DNA of 64,000 nucleotides from JBFHIJ01 sp041596515. GTDB lineage: Bacteria > Bacteroidota > Ignavibacteria > Kapaibacteriales > UBA2268. The notes under the pieces are model-generated. The model did not search any database, was not told the origin of the DNA, and was given only the letters and a program-made list of their open reading frames with translations. Shown here piece by piece: positions 51,621-61,321 of the stretch. The stretch is from the NCBI GenBank assembly GCA_041596515.1, contig JBFHIJ010000014.1:1-64000 (forward strand), written 5' to 3'. A program made the translations under genes and the position numbers. The first letter of the stretch is position 1; each line of letters starts with the position of its first letter.

Positions 51621-53555
51621 ATGAAGAAATTATTTATAATGTTTGCACTAATTATGTTTTCTATGAATGCCTATTCGCAGAAAGTAATTACTGCAAATGG
51701 AAGTGCTCCAAATGATGCGTTCAGGTATGGTATTATCCCAGGCTTAAACATTAACATGGCAGGTATGGGATATCAAAATCTGAGCATGGAAGGTGGAAAC
51801 TTTATTGATTTAGTTACAAATGACGGTACTTCCATCGCTCCATATTTTGGTGCTTTTGCAGAATACCGCTCGGGCGATTGGTGGAACTTTCAACTTAGAT
51901 TAGCATTCGACTCAAGAAATGCTACAGTCCAAGACGAAACTTATACTCCAAATCCAGAGTTCGAATTAAAAGCTTCCTACTTTACTGTAGAACCTATCTT
52001 AAAACTCAGCACAGATATGCTTTTAGGCATTGAACCATATATTGGACCTGTACTAGCTTTTAACATGAATGGGACTTATACATTTACTCCTTCCGGTGCT
52101 TCAAGCCCGACTGAGACTGACGTAGATATTCCAAATTTCAACTCCTTTGCTTATGGATTTAATGTTGGTGCTTCTTACGACTTTAAAGTAGCAGAAGTTG
52201 GCAGAATAAGTGATTTCATGATTTCGCCTTTTATAGAATATTCTATGTTAGCGAATCAAAAAGCCGGAGATTTTGGTGATTTGCAGAACTCCATAGATGA
52301 TATTTGGTCTACTTCTACTATTAGATTTGGTATCATGGCGTACATTAATACACCTTTACATGAAAAAGCATATAAAAACAACTATAACACCGCTATGCTT
52401 AATACACCGCAAGATGGCAACGTTTATATTAGAAAAGTGGATGAAGCTTTTCCAATAGCAAGTGCTGTATTCTTTGATGTAGATAATCAAAATATTCCTG
52501 ATAGATATATTCAGTTAGATAAACAAGCTTCAGAAGCATTTAGTGAAAGAGATTTGAAAGATTTATCTGAAAACCCTAACTTAAAAACAATGACTCGTAC
52601 AGAGCAACAGATGCATGTTTACTACAATCTTTTGAATATTTACATAAATAGAATGAAAGAAAATGATGATGCAAATGTCAAGCTTGTTGGCTCAGCTCCT
52701 GTAAGCAAAGATGGCGAAGTGTTAGCTAATAAGATAAAAGATTATATGGTTAATATCGGTGGAATCGATGAAAATAGAATAGAAGTGATTGGCCAAGATA
52801 TGCCGGATATTCCATCCGGAACTGAAGCTACTCCTGCGACAGAAAAAGAAAGAATCAGACAGGAAAACAGGCGCGTCTCTTTTATGTTCGACAAAATAGA
52901 GATGTATAAACCTATATGGATTAGGACATTGGACGAAGCTTCTGTTGATAATGATATTATTGTTTCTATCGATCCTAAACAAAATTTCAATTCTTGGAAT
53001 GTAATTATTACTGATGAAAAAGGTCAAACTTATTCTTATGGTCCTTTTGAAACCCACAACGAACATATCAATCCTATTGAAATGCTAAAAGGAAAGGGCG
53101 AAGGAGATTTCAAAGCAAATATTACCATTAATACTAATAATGGCGATATAGTAGAAACCGGAGAGTTTGCTCTAAGGAAAATAGTTGATATAGAATCTAT
53201 AGGTAATAGATTCTCCGTTATATTTAATTATGCTCAGTCTGATGCGGTTATTTCTAATGAGAACACTCTTAGAAACGATATGGCTGATAAAATACCTGAA
53301 GGTAACAAAGTAATTATTCACGGTCACACAGACATTATAGGCCCTAACCCAACTAACAAAAAACTTTCTTTGCAACGTGCTACAGAAGTAAAAGAAATCT
53401 TAGATAATGAATTCAAAGAAACATCTAAAGATATATATACAGAAGCGCTTGGCTTTGGTGAAGCCATAACTCCTGCCACATTTGACAATAGTCTACCTGA
53501 AGGAAGATTCTACAACAGAAATGTTATAATAGATGTTATTCCATTAACTAAATAA
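51621..53555 (+). CDS. OmpA-family protein with barrel and two OmpA-like domains
   Basis: 644 residues. Signal peptide (about 1-19) and an N-terminal beta-barrel-like region (about 25-250). A degenerate OmpA-like segment follows (about 270-430), with ASAVFFDVDNQNIP and AKSL-type residues replaced (LVGSAPVSKDGEVLANKIKDYM ... RQENRRVSFMFD). After a linker comes a canonical OmpA domain (about 530-644: SVIFNYAQSDAVIS ... VIIHGHTDIIGPNPTNKKLSLQRATEVKEIL ... RFYNRNVIIDVIP) that should bind peptidoglycan. An AAAGGA ribosome binding site precedes the ATG. It follows the B12 operon by 72 bp; there is no terminator between them that I can see, but its function is general envelope structure. Confidence 0.87.
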   Translation: MKKLFIMFALIMFSMNAYSQKVITANGSAPNDAFRYGIIPGLNINMAGMGYQNLSMEGGNFIDLVTNDGTSIAPYFGAFAEYRSGDWWNFQLRLAFDSRNATVQDETYTPNPEFELKASYFTVEPILKLSTDMLLGIEPYIGPVLAFNMNGTYTFTPSGASSPTETDVDIPNFNSFAYGFNVGASYDFKVAEVGRISDFMISPFIEYSMLANQKAGDFGDLQNSIDDIWSTSTIRFGIMAYINTPLHEKAYKNNYNTAMLNTPQDGNVYIRKVDEAFPIASAVFFDVDNQNIPDRYIQLDKQASEAFSERDLKDLSENPNLKTMTRTEQQMHVYYNLLNIYINRMKENDDANVKLVGSAPVSKDGEVLANKIKDYMVNIGGIDENRIEVIGQDMPDIPSGTEATPATEKERIRQENRRVSFMFDKIEMYKPIWIRTLDEASVDNDIIVSIDPKQNFNSWNVIITDEKGQTYSYGPFETHNEHINPIEMLKGKGEGDFKANITINTNNGDIVETGEFALRKIVDIESIGNRFSVIFNYAQSDAVISNENTLRNDMADKIPEGNKVIIHGHTDIIGPNPTNKKLSLQRATEVKEILDNEFKETSKDIYTEALGFGEAITPATFDNSLPEGRFYNRNVIIDVIPLTK

Positions 53556-53574
53556 TTATACTAATCCTTATTTA

Positions 53575-53836
53575 ATTGAGTAGGAGGAGCATGATTATTT
53601 CATGCTCCGACCTCTCATATCAAAGTACGTACTGCTTGGGGGATATGGCAGTTCGCTAAACATCAGGTTACCATTTGTATAGCAATCCCTGGGTCTATTC
53701 AATATATTACACATTGTCCTTCGACTTCCTTCAGATTCCACCTCACGGCGGACACCCTTGTCTTTAGCTAAAGATTCCCACTATCAAGGCTCGCTTGGGA
53801 CTTACTCCCTTTAGTTGATTCACATGCTTGGCGCAC
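53575..53836 (-). mobile_element. ORF-less group IIC intron relic, copy 2
   Basis: About 262 nt read on the minus strand. The 5' end GTGCGCCAAGCATGTG begins at 53836, the base after a terminator T-tract. Then come CTAAAGGGAGTAAGTCCC, TTTAGCTAAAGACAA and a block GGGTGTCCGCCGTGAGG followed by TGGAATCTGAAGGAAGTCG, all domain I features of class C introns. The 3' end has GCAGTACGTACT (domain V-like) and domain VI TATGAGAGGTCGGAGCATG-loop-CATGCTCCTCCTACTC. It shares with copy 1 the internal segment from about GAATAGACC to GATGTTTAG but retains about 43 nt of domain I lost in copy 1. No reverse transcriptase. It fills most of the 343-bp gap between OmpA and the next gene. Confidence 0.83.
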
Positions 53837-53871
53837 AAAAAAAAGCTGACTAAAATTAAATAGCCAGCTTT
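53837..53871 (-). terminator. Rho-independent terminator of the GH2-like gene
   Basis: AAAGCTGACT (53842-53851) pairs with AGCCAGCTTT (53862-53871) with one wobble. The A-run 53837-53844 gives the U-tract on the minus strand. The intron relic starts at the next base downstream. Confidence 0.85.
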
Positions 53872-53898
53872 GTTTTGAAATTAGTTTTAATATATATT

Positions 53899-56481
53899 TT
53901 ACAGTAATACGTTAAAGAAATATTCTGCAAAGGCAAATATTGACATATTGTACTCATAAAAGCCCAATGGAAAGCCTACTAGAATTACAAGCAAGATTAA
54001 TCCTGCTGTGTATACTTTCAAGCCTACTTTATCAAATATAACAGAAGATGCCCTTAGCACTCTACCAAAGAACCATAACATCATCAATGCAAAAATTAGT
54101 AGCAAGGCTATTATCAAATCAGGCGAAACTACTAAAATACGTATCAATATCGCAGATATAGGCAACAGCACTAATAACGGCACTCCTGACCAAATAGCTA
54201 TTGTAAAAGCATCAGAGAAGAAAATCCTAGCTCTCATAAAAAATGCAAAAACTCTTATTATAGCAGAAATTATAAACAATTTAACAAATGCTATAACAGA
54301 AATAAATAGCATTAATGGAATCGGAGTCCATGACAATCTATAGAATATTTCTTTCAGAGATTCGGAAGGGATTAGGAACATGAGTACGTACTGTGCAAGC
54401 TCATTCGTCCTATAGAAATACAATATAGAAGCAAAATATATACCTATGGTAATAGAGATGATTACGCTTAAGAGTATAGTCTGAATAGAAGACATTATCC
54501 TCTGGTCACGCAAATCAGCATAGAAATTATAAGGTCGCAATAGCGAACGGAACAAATATTCCCTAAACCTACGGAATCTATTGATAAGCACAATCAAAAG
54601 AACTCCGAGTATCAATCCAATTATAAGAAAAGACACAGGTGTTTGAGGCGAGAAACTTCCTTCGGCAAGCAAAGGTTCTTTCTCTTTGTTATACAGTGAC
54701 TGCACTAACTCATAACTCAGCCGGGTTTGTCTTTCTTTATCTACAAGTCCCAAAGTACCTAAGTATTGATTATCATTATCAGCAATAAGCAAAGGATTTT
54801 GAAGAGCATAGTCGTTATAAGCATTTATAATAGTACCTGAAAGCTTGTGATTTTTATTCAGATAAAACATATTTCTGATATAGTGCGCCTGGTATTCGAT
54901 TGATAATTGGTCAGAGTATCCATTATGATTTTTGGGTTGGATATAAGTCCCAAATGTTAAGAATGCAGGTTTAGAGTCTAAGTAGTTAATCATATCAGTT
55001 AAATATTTATCTGATTCCTGTACGCTTATATTTTGCTTTGAATCTTTAAACCCAATAAAGTCTACATTTGCAGTATTTAAAGTATCTGCACCTAACATAA
55101 CTATTTTATACAGCAATTTATCAGAGTTAGCACGGAATATTTTGCTGACTTTTGATTCGTATTCTTTTGACTCTTTTACGCCTTCTCTAATTCCATCTGA
55201 AAGCCCCCATGCAATTACTGAAGGGTTTTGGTTGTAAATATTTACATATTGCTTAGCTTTATTTTCCATATCTACACGTATCTCAGTAGCACCTACAAGA
55301 GATGACGGCACATCGTACATTGGCAAATCAATAAGAGCCATAAGACCGTATTTATTACACAAACTAAGCATATAAGGATGCGGCGGACAAAATTTGAAAA
55401 GGATGGTATTCGCACCAAGCGTTTTGATATTTTTAATATCTGCTTCCATCTGATTAGGAGAAACCGTAGACGCTGATTTAGCAATATCTTCGATGTAGTT
55501 TACACCTTTGATAGAAATGGGTGCACCATTAAGCAAAATTTTGTTTTTGCTGCCACTAATACTTCTAAATCCTAAATCCACAGCATAGCTATCAATTACA
55601 CCACCGTTTTTAGTAAGCACCGCTACCAATGAGTATAAATATGGATTTTCAGGTGACCATAAAACAGGTGAGCTGTAAGAGAATTTAAATTTACTTTCTA
55701 CTGTACGTTCACGCTCTATTTCAAACTGCTGTTTAGCAGTAGTCAGCACCGTATCGCCTTTGGCTATATCTACAAGTGCAAGGTGCACAGACACCTTTGT
55801 CTTAGTTGCTTCCGCTACAGGAGCAGAAGCAGAATCTACAAAGCGTCTGTCATTTAAGATATTTTCAAATTTAGAAGCAGAGATATTTACGTTTGCGTTT
55901 ATAATTGCTTCGTTTTTTGCATATTTAATTTTATAATGTACGTTATCTGTCCATATTTTGGGAGTACCTATTAAGAGCAACTCTCTAAGCATACCTGTAT
56001 AGACTTTTTTTGCGTCTAAGAACTGCTCCTTTACTTGTTTCGCAGCATATTCCGCAGGGGATATTTTTAACTTAATATTATTAGTAGTTTTACCAAGCAT
56101 CCTATCGGGAATTCTAACTTTAAAAGGTGACATAGTCCCAATATATCTGCCGACAAACTGGTCATTAAAATAAACTTCCACCTGATGGTCAATGCCGGTA
56201 AAGAACAAATGCCAAGAACGATTTTGTAGTAAGTCAGAGGCAATTTTAACAGGTCTTTCGTAAATTATTGTACCATCATAATCTACTGAAGCAGGCAAGT
56301 CAGTATTCTCCCAAGTCTCTCCGTCAAAGCTCTGTTTCCAAGCTCCTGCAAGCGAGACTACATATCTTGTATCCGACTGCACAATCCCTACAGTTTGCTC
56401 TTTGCTGAGTGGTGTGTAACCGGCAGCATTAAGCATATTAACCGATAGTATCATCAATAAAAATAAAATCAATTTTCTCAT
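53899..56481 (-). CDS. GH2-like pseudo-glycosidase fused to a multi-pass membrane domain
   Basis: 860 residues. Signal peptide (1-20). A GH2 sugar-binding domain (about 40-180: VVSLAGAWKQSFDGETW, VEVYFNDQFVGRYIG) is followed by an Ig-like domain with VLWSPENPYLYSL, and a TIM-barrel domain (from ILLNGAPISIKGVNYIED). In active GH2 enzymes the acid/base lies in a W-S-L-G-N-E motif; here the equivalent reads NPSVIAWGLSDG (419-430). The nucleophile strand reads KPAFLTFGTY (504-513) without Glu. Both catalytic residues therefore seem lost. From about 617 there are six or so membrane helices resembling Yip1-type domains. It may be a sugar-binding sensor or scaffold. It starts 23 bp after the dehydrogenase gene and is probably in its operon. 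Confidence 0.8.
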   Translation of the reverse strand: MRKLILFLLMILSVNMLNAAGYTPLSKEQTVGIVQSDTRYVVSLAGAWKQSFDGETWENTDLPASVDYDGTIIYERPVKIASDLLQNRSWHLFFTGIDHQVEVYFNDQFVGRYIGTMSPFKVRIPDRMLGKTTNNIKLKISPAEYAAKQVKEQFLDAKKVYTGMLRELLLIGTPKIWTDNVHYKIKYAKNEAIINANVNISASKFENILNDRRFVDSASAPVAEATKTKVSVHLALVDIAKGDTVLTTAKQQFEIERERTVESKFKFSYSSPVLWSPENPYLYSLVAVLTKNGGVIDSYAVDLGFRSISGSKNKILLNGAPISIKGVNYIEDIAKSASTVSPNQMEADIKNIKTLGANTILFKFCPPHPYMLSLCNKYGLMALIDLPMYDVPSSLVGATEIRVDMENKAKQYVNIYNQNPSVIAWGLSDGIREGVKESKEYESKVSKIFRANSDKLLYKIVMLGADTLNTANVDFIGFKDSKQNISVQESDKYLTDMINYLDSKPAFLTFGTYIQPKNHNGYSDQLSIEYQAHYIRNMFYLNKNHKLSGTIINAYNDYALQNPLLIADNDNQYLGTLGLVDKERQTRLSYELVQSLYNKEKEPLLAEGSFSPQTPVSFLIIGLILGVLLIVLINRFRRFREYLFRSLLRPYNFYADLRDQRIMSSIQTILLSVIISITIGIYFASILYFYRTNELAQYVLMFLIPSESLKEIFYRLSWTPIPLMLFISVIAFVKLFIISAIIRVFAFFMRARIFFSDAFTIAIWSGVPLLVLLPISAILIRILVVSPDLIIALLLIFALMMLWFFGRVLRASSVIFDKVGLKVYTAGLILLVILVGFPLGFYEYNMSIFAFAEYFFNVLL

Positions 56482-56504
56482 TTATTTGAACCCCTGTTGT
56501 TATA

Positions 56505-58646
56505 TTACTTGCTTAAATCTATAGGAATTGCGTTTGCTAAAGAGTCTAATACCGCAAATGTTGCTTTCGTTACATCATATAGCTCAGTGAAACTTATTGG
56601 CATCTCTTTTCCTTTTCTTATAGAGTCTGTTGTTTCCTTCACTTCTATATCGATACCTTTGCTTCCGTCATATTTTTTATTCTTCACTTTTCCCGATTGG
56701 AATAAATCTACCGAAGTAAAGTTATGCATAAAAGCAGTTTGCCTTTGTGAGTATACTTCACAGTATTCTTTAGGAACTGATTTATCTCCGTTAGAGAAGT
56801 AGTTCACTGTACCAATAGAGCCACCTGAAAATTTAATATTGATAGATACATTATCTGCATTTGTCACATCTTCGCATTTTGAAGAAATGCACTCTGCGTA
56901 TATCCTTTGTGGGCGTTCGCCGCATAGATACATCAGAGTATCTATAAAGTGACAAACTTCTCCTATAATTCTTCCCCTGTTGGCTGAGTCATGCACCCAG
57001 TGAGTTTTAGGAATATTCCCTGCATTGACTCTGTAAATCATAGATAGAGGCTCAGTTCTGCCATCAAAAAATTTAGAAATATCTCTGAACGGCTTAGAAA
57101 ATCGTCGGTTAAAACCAACCATTACGCTGCCGTTGTGACTATCATATAATTTTTTTATCTCTTCTAATTGCTCTTTGGTAACGCAAAGAGGTTTCTCTAT
57201 AAAAATAGGTTTCGCAGCTTTGATTGCCTCTATCACATACTGAGCATGACTGTCATGCCTGCTGGCACAAAATATAAGGTTATTATCTTTTGATTTTATT
57301 ATCTCTAATGAATCTGTAGATGCCAATTTGAATCCATGTAGTTTAGCAGCTGTAGAAGCATTAACTGATGTAGCCGTAGTTACTGCAGCCATTTCTACTT
57401 TTTCGCTTTTAAGGGCAGGAATTAAATTGTTAGAAGCAAAAGAGCCTGCTCCCAGCATTGCGACTTTAATCGTATCACTTCGGCTGTTTGAATTAGTATT
57501 AACAATTGTCCTGTTTAAAATATTTTCTCTTTCGGGGTATTCCAATACTATACCGGTGAATTTTTCCGGTGTTTTTCCCATTATTATATCATAAGCTTTT
57601 GCCGATTCTGATACTTTAAAAATATGCGAAACCATTGATTTCACATCTATGCTTTTAGTATGTAGAAGATCCACAAAAGAAATCATGTTCCGGTTTTCCG
57701 TCCAGCGAACATATGCCGCAGGATAGTCATTACCTTTAATTTCATAGTCTGTATCATATCTGCCGGGCCCATAGCTACAAGCGATTTTCAAATCTATCTC
57801 TTTTACGTAAAATGGTCCGCGCGGGATATCCATTCCTACTGCTCCTACTACCACGACAGTGCCACGTTTGCGGCAGATGTCCAATGCCAGTTCCATAGGT
57901 TCGTTAGAAGAAGTGCTTGCTGTAAGGATTACTGCATCGCAACCTAAACCTCTGGCAAACGCTTTTACATTGGCGGCATTTTCTTTTGAGCTTTTGAAAG
58001 TAGCTTCACAGCCATACCTTTTAGCCACATCAAACAAATCTTCGTTAATATCCAAGCCAACTACTCTACAGCCTGCCGCTTTAAGTAGCTGTACGGTAAT
58101 CTGACCTAACAGTCCGAGGCCTACCACTGCCACAGTTTCTCCAAGTCGTGGATCTGCCTGCCTGAAGCCTTGCATAGCAATAGCTCCAAGAGTAGTAAAC
58201 GAAGCCTCTTGGAAGCTTACATCATCAGGCAAGTGAACAGCTAAGTTTTTCGGTATAGCCACCACTTCTGCATGATTTGCAAATCCGGCACCTCCGCAAG
58301 CCACTCTATCTCCGGGTTTAAACTCATCGCAATTAGATTCGAGCACTACCCCTGCGGAACTATAGCCGAGTAGTTTATATGAATCTAAAGCATTAAGCAC
58401 ACGTTTTGCGGTTTTGGCTATACCTTCTTTTTTTACAAAGTCGATTACCATTTTCACATCTTCCGGTTGCTTTCGAGCCCTTTCGAGCAGAGAAGATTTT
58501 GCTTTTTCTACGGAAAACTTTTCCGTACCTGCGCTAATAAGAGAATAGAGATTTTGCACCAATATCCCATTATCGGGGCATTGAGGAGCGGGCAAATCTT
58601 CTACTAAAATATCGCCCGATTTCTGATGCTGAATAACTTGTAACAT
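56505..58646 (-). CDS. Bi-domain oxidoreductase: zinc-type alcohol dehydrogenase-like plus Gfo/Idh/MocA
   Basis: 713 residues. The N-terminal half is an MDR dehydrogenase with GLGLLG (176-181) and a substrate domain in which the usual structural zinc cysteines are not evident. The C-terminal half (from about 390) is a Gfo/Idh/MocA dehydrogenase with GAGSFA and FIEKPLC. Such fusions occur in surface-polysaccharide gene sets and probably modify a nucleotide sugar or sugar acid. The downstream GH2-like membrane protein gene follows after 23 bp, which suggests a link to glycan metabolism at the envelope. No Shine-Dalgarno is obvious before the ATG at 58646. Confidence 0.87.
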   Translation of the reverse strand: MLQVIQHQKSGDILVEDLPAPQCPDNGILVQNLYSLISAGTEKFSVEKAKSSLLERARKQPEDVKMVIDFVKKEGIAKTAKRVLNALDSYKLLGYSSAGVVLESNCDEFKPGDRVACGGAGFANHAEVVAIPKNLAVHLPDDVSFQEASFTTLGAIAMQGFRQADPRLGETVAVVGLGLLGQITVQLLKAAGCRVVGLDINEDLFDVAKRYGCEATFKSSKENAANVKAFARGLGCDAVILTASTSSNEPMELALDICRKRGTVVVVGAVGMDIPRGPFYVKEIDLKIACSYGPGRYDTDYEIKGNDYPAAYVRWTENRNMISFVDLLHTKSIDVKSMVSHIFKVSESAKAYDIIMGKTPEKFTGIVLEYPERENILNRTIVNTNSNSRSDTIKVAMLGAGSFASNNLIPALKSEKVEMAAVTTATSVNASTAAKLHGFKLASTDSLEIIKSKDNNLIFCASRHDSHAQYVIEAIKAAKPIFIEKPLCVTKEQLEEIKKLYDSHNGSVMVGFNRRFSKPFRDISKFFDGRTEPLSMIYRVNAGNIPKTHWVHDSANRGRIIGEVCHFIDTLMYLCGERPQRIYAECISSKCEDVTNADNVSINIKFSGGSIGTVNYFSNGDKSVPKEYCEVYSQRQTAFMHNFTSVDLFQSGKVKNKKYDGSKGIDIEVKETTDSIRKGKEMPISFTELYDVTKATFAVLDSLANAIPIDLSK

Positions 58647-58836
58647 ATATAAACTGTATCTGATACTGCATATTAATTCATTGTATCAAAAATACAAAAA
58701 AGCGACCACATTTGCAGAACTAATAGGAAAAATGTTTATATTTAACTGCTCTATTTTGTCAAATGTTACAAACCTATTTAACCTTTTGACCGGTTTACGT
58801 GTTATATATAAAAGAAGAAAATCAGGATAGAATCGA

Positions 58837-60471
58837 ATGAAGAATTTACTTTTTGTTGCCGTTTTGGGGTTAGCGTGCATTTTTCAAGCCCAAGCGCAAT
58901 TAAGAATAGAGAATATTTATTACGAACAAAAAGATGTGTTTGATTCCACTCAGTCTGATTGGTTTTTTGCAGCACCTCTTCTTAATGCTTTACATACTAA
59001 CACTCGCAATTATATTGTGCGAGATGAATTGCTTTTTGGCACTGACAACTGGATTGATGAAGATTTACTTTTTGAAACGGAAAGGAACCTTAGGAATACA
59101 GGGCTGTTTACCAATGCCCGCATCGAGCTCGATTCTATAGGCGAAGACACTTATAACGCGTATATCATTACTCAGGACAGATGGTCCACCTACCCCTCTG
59201 CACTTTTTGGAAGTGGCGGTGGAGAAAATACTTATGGTGCAAGACTGGAAGAATTTAATCTGGCAGGTTTTGGCACTTATTTAGGTGCAGAGGCTCTGCA
59301 CAGATCCGAGAATTCTATTGGATGGCAAGGCGTAGCAACTATTAGCCAACCACGAATTTTTCGCTCTGAACTGACTCTGACAGGAAGCGTACTCGCCCAT
59401 GAAAAAAGAACAACTCAAACCCTATCTTTAGTCAAACCATATAGAACTACTTACACTGAATTTGCTTATGGGCTAAATGCTGAAAACACTTTTGGTAGCG
59501 ACTATATGTATTTATCTCAGCAAAGTAATTATGCTCTGCTTGACTTTACTGAAAAAAAAGCCCAAGCGTGGTTCTCCAAAGCTTGGGAAAAGAAAGACCG
59601 CATATTTTTTACAGGGCTGATAGAATATCAAGATGTTAACAGAAGCGATGTATATAACGAAAGTTTGCAACGCTTAGAAAGTACAAGAAGAGCATTTGAC
59701 AATTCCGGTAAAATCCTGCTTGCGTTCTCTTCTATTGATCAGAACTTTTTTTCTACTACTAAGTTGAATTCATATTTTGTGGAAGATATGACTGTCGGTG
59801 GCTGGGGGACTGCTATCTTAGGCAAACTCTTTCCTGTAGGCAGCAAAGGTGAGAGTTATTATTACGTGGCAGGTAAAGGTGAAATGTCATACTATGATGG
59901 CTTGAATTATTTGTTTGGCTCTGTAGTTGGTGCCAGTGCTTTTGAGACCGGCCGAAGCGTAAATACTTATATGGAATTTCAAGGCAAAGCCTTCCACAGG
60001 TTCAACTCTGACTTACTCATCGCCGCAAATCTGAGACAGCAAACTGCATGGAACTGGTTTGCATTGCGTCAGTTGATAATAGATAACGACTATGGCATGC
60101 GTGGCTATCCGGTAAACTATTTAGCCGGAGATAATAGGGTAATTGGAAATCTGGAACTCAGATATTTCCCGGGTTGGGAGCTTTCGGTATTTAAACTTAG
60201 CGGTGTAGTATTTTATGACTTTGGAACAGTTTGGGATCAGCAAATACCTATTAGCAAAGCCCAGATACATAATTCCATGGGCTTAGGTCTACGCTTCCAC
60301 TTCACAAAATCGCCAAATGCCAACCACGTTTTTAGAATAGATGTGGGCTACAACTTTGATGAAAACAAGATTGGCGGTATAGTATTTACAACTTCTCAAC
60401 AGTTTTCAGCTTTTACAAATCACCTATTCAAACTGCCTAAACTATTTGGTTTAGACTTCGACTACGAATAG
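58837..60471 (+). CDS. BamA/TamA-type surface antigen with one POTRA-like domain
   Basis: 544 residues. Signal peptide ending QAQAQ (about 20). A single POTRA-like domain (about 60-115: DNWIDEDLLFETERNLRNTGLFTNARIEL) precedes a 16-strand-type barrel (from about 130). The barrel contains the hallmark YGMRGYP (RGY lock motif) and ends with a strand rich in aromatic residues (LFKLPKLFGLDFDYE). BamA relatives with a single POTRA domain insert or secrete substrates in the outer membrane, or act as small TPS-like transporters. A weak AGGA site lies before the ATG. It is divergent from the bi-domain oxidoreductase. Confidence 0.88.
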   Translation: MKNLLFVAVLGLACIFQAQAQLRIENIYYEQKDVFDSTQSDWFFAAPLLNALHTNTRNYIVRDELLFGTDNWIDEDLLFETERNLRNTGLFTNARIELDSIGEDTYNAYIITQDRWSTYPSALFGSGGGENTYGARLEEFNLAGFGTYLGAEALHRSENSIGWQGVATISQPRIFRSELTLTGSVLAHEKRTTQTLSLVKPYRTTYTEFAYGLNAENTFGSDYMYLSQQSNYALLDFTEKKAQAWFSKAWEKKDRIFFTGLIEYQDVNRSDVYNESLQRLESTRRAFDNSGKILLAFSSIDQNFFSTTKLNSYFVEDMTVGGWGTAILGKLFPVGSKGESYYYVAGKGEMSYYDGLNYLFGSVVGASAFETGRSVNTYMEFQGKAFHRFNSDLLIAANLRQQTAWNWFALRQLIIDNDYGMRGYPVNYLAGDNRVIGNLELRYFPGWELSVFKLSGVVFYDFGTVWDQQIPISKAQIHNSMGLGLRFHFTKSPNANHVFRIDVGYNFDENKIGGIVFTTSQQFSAFTNHLFKLPKLFGLDFDYE

Positions 60472-60570
60472 ATTTTGGTTAAACAAGCCGGGAGTGATCA
60501 TTTGCTGTAGTTGTAGATTAGGGTGTACATATATTTGATTACTGACTAAATGCTTGTAAGCTAGACCAAA

Positions 60571-60643
60571 GTCACTGCATCTCGGCTACGCTCGATACCC
60601 GCAAAAAAAGCGAGTCGAAGTACTTGTGCTGAGCCTGTCGAAG
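60571..60643. repeat. Repeat-like GC-rich segment before the RHS tip
   Basis: The segment contains CTCGGCTACGCTCGATAC and GTGCTGAGCCTGTCGAAG, sequences that I recognise as common small intergenic repeats of Bacteroidota-type genomes. It is distinctly richer in G+C than the flanks and runs directly into the RHS reading frame. Function unknown. Confidence 0.45.
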
Positions 60644-61311
60644 TGTGGGAGCAATATTCTGCATGGTCTCCGTACCAGTATAGTTTGAATAATCCTGTGA
60701 GTTTGGCTGATTTAAATGGGAAGGAATTTAGACTAATTGGAAATAATAGTGAACAAAACCAAATATATTTCAATAAAGCTATGAATTATTTTATAGATAA
60801 TTTACCTTCAAATGCATCAGCCAAATTAATAAGTATGAGAGATTCACACATTCGTTTAGATATAAATATAAGAAATGACCATGTCGATAAACTTCGACTT
60901 TCTAGAACAAATCAATACATAGAGTGGGCACCTTTAACCGGACTATTATTTGACGATGGTGGAGGACAATCTCCTGCTATGGGTTTATATCATGAAATAA
61001 TGCATTTCGAACCAATATTTGATGCTTTTGAGAAATTACCGCAGTCTACAATGGAAAATTGGTATGAAAATGGAATTATAGATGATCTAAATATGAAAGA
61101 ACAAATGGATCAGATAATTATGGACTGGTTTAAACTATATAACAAACCTAACGAAGACTATGATAATGACGAAGAAAAGAGAGTGATATCAGGATCTGAA
61201 AAAGCAGCAGCTGACAATATTGAATCTGAATCTTCAAGGAATGATCATAATGGTACACCCACTAAAGTGTCTTCACCAACAGAAGTTCCAACAGCAAATG
61301 AGAACCAATAG
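60643..61311 (+). CDS. Orphan RHS C-terminal tip with metallopeptidase-like toxin domain
   Basis: 222 codons from a GTG that is only a nominal start, because the first about 25 residues (WEQYSAWSPYQYSLNNPVSLADLNGKEF) are the end of an RHS repeat-associated core domain and the rest of the RHS shell is missing. The variable part that follows has HEIMH (in GLYHEIMHFEPIF), an HExxH zinc-site motif, and a C-terminal EEKRVISGSEKAAADN-type segment with NDHNGTP. These resemble M91-like zinc-peptidase toxins at the tips of RHS proteins. As it stands it may be a silent cassette that is expressed only after recombination with an RHS gene, or a remnant. Two small genes follow in overlap, probably immunity. 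Confidence 0.68.
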   Translation: MWEQYSAWSPYQYSLNNPVSLADLNGKEFRLIGNNSEQNQIYFNKAMNYFIDNLPSNASAKLISMRDSHIRLDINIRNDHVDKLRLSRTNQYIEWAPLTGLLFDDGGGQSPAMGLYHEIMHFEPIFDAFEKLPQSTMENWYENGIIDDLNMKEQMDQIIMDWFKLYNKPNEDYDNDEEKRVISGSEKAAADNIESESSRNDHNGTPTKVSSPTEVPTANENQ

Positions 61312-61321
61312 GAGTGGATTT

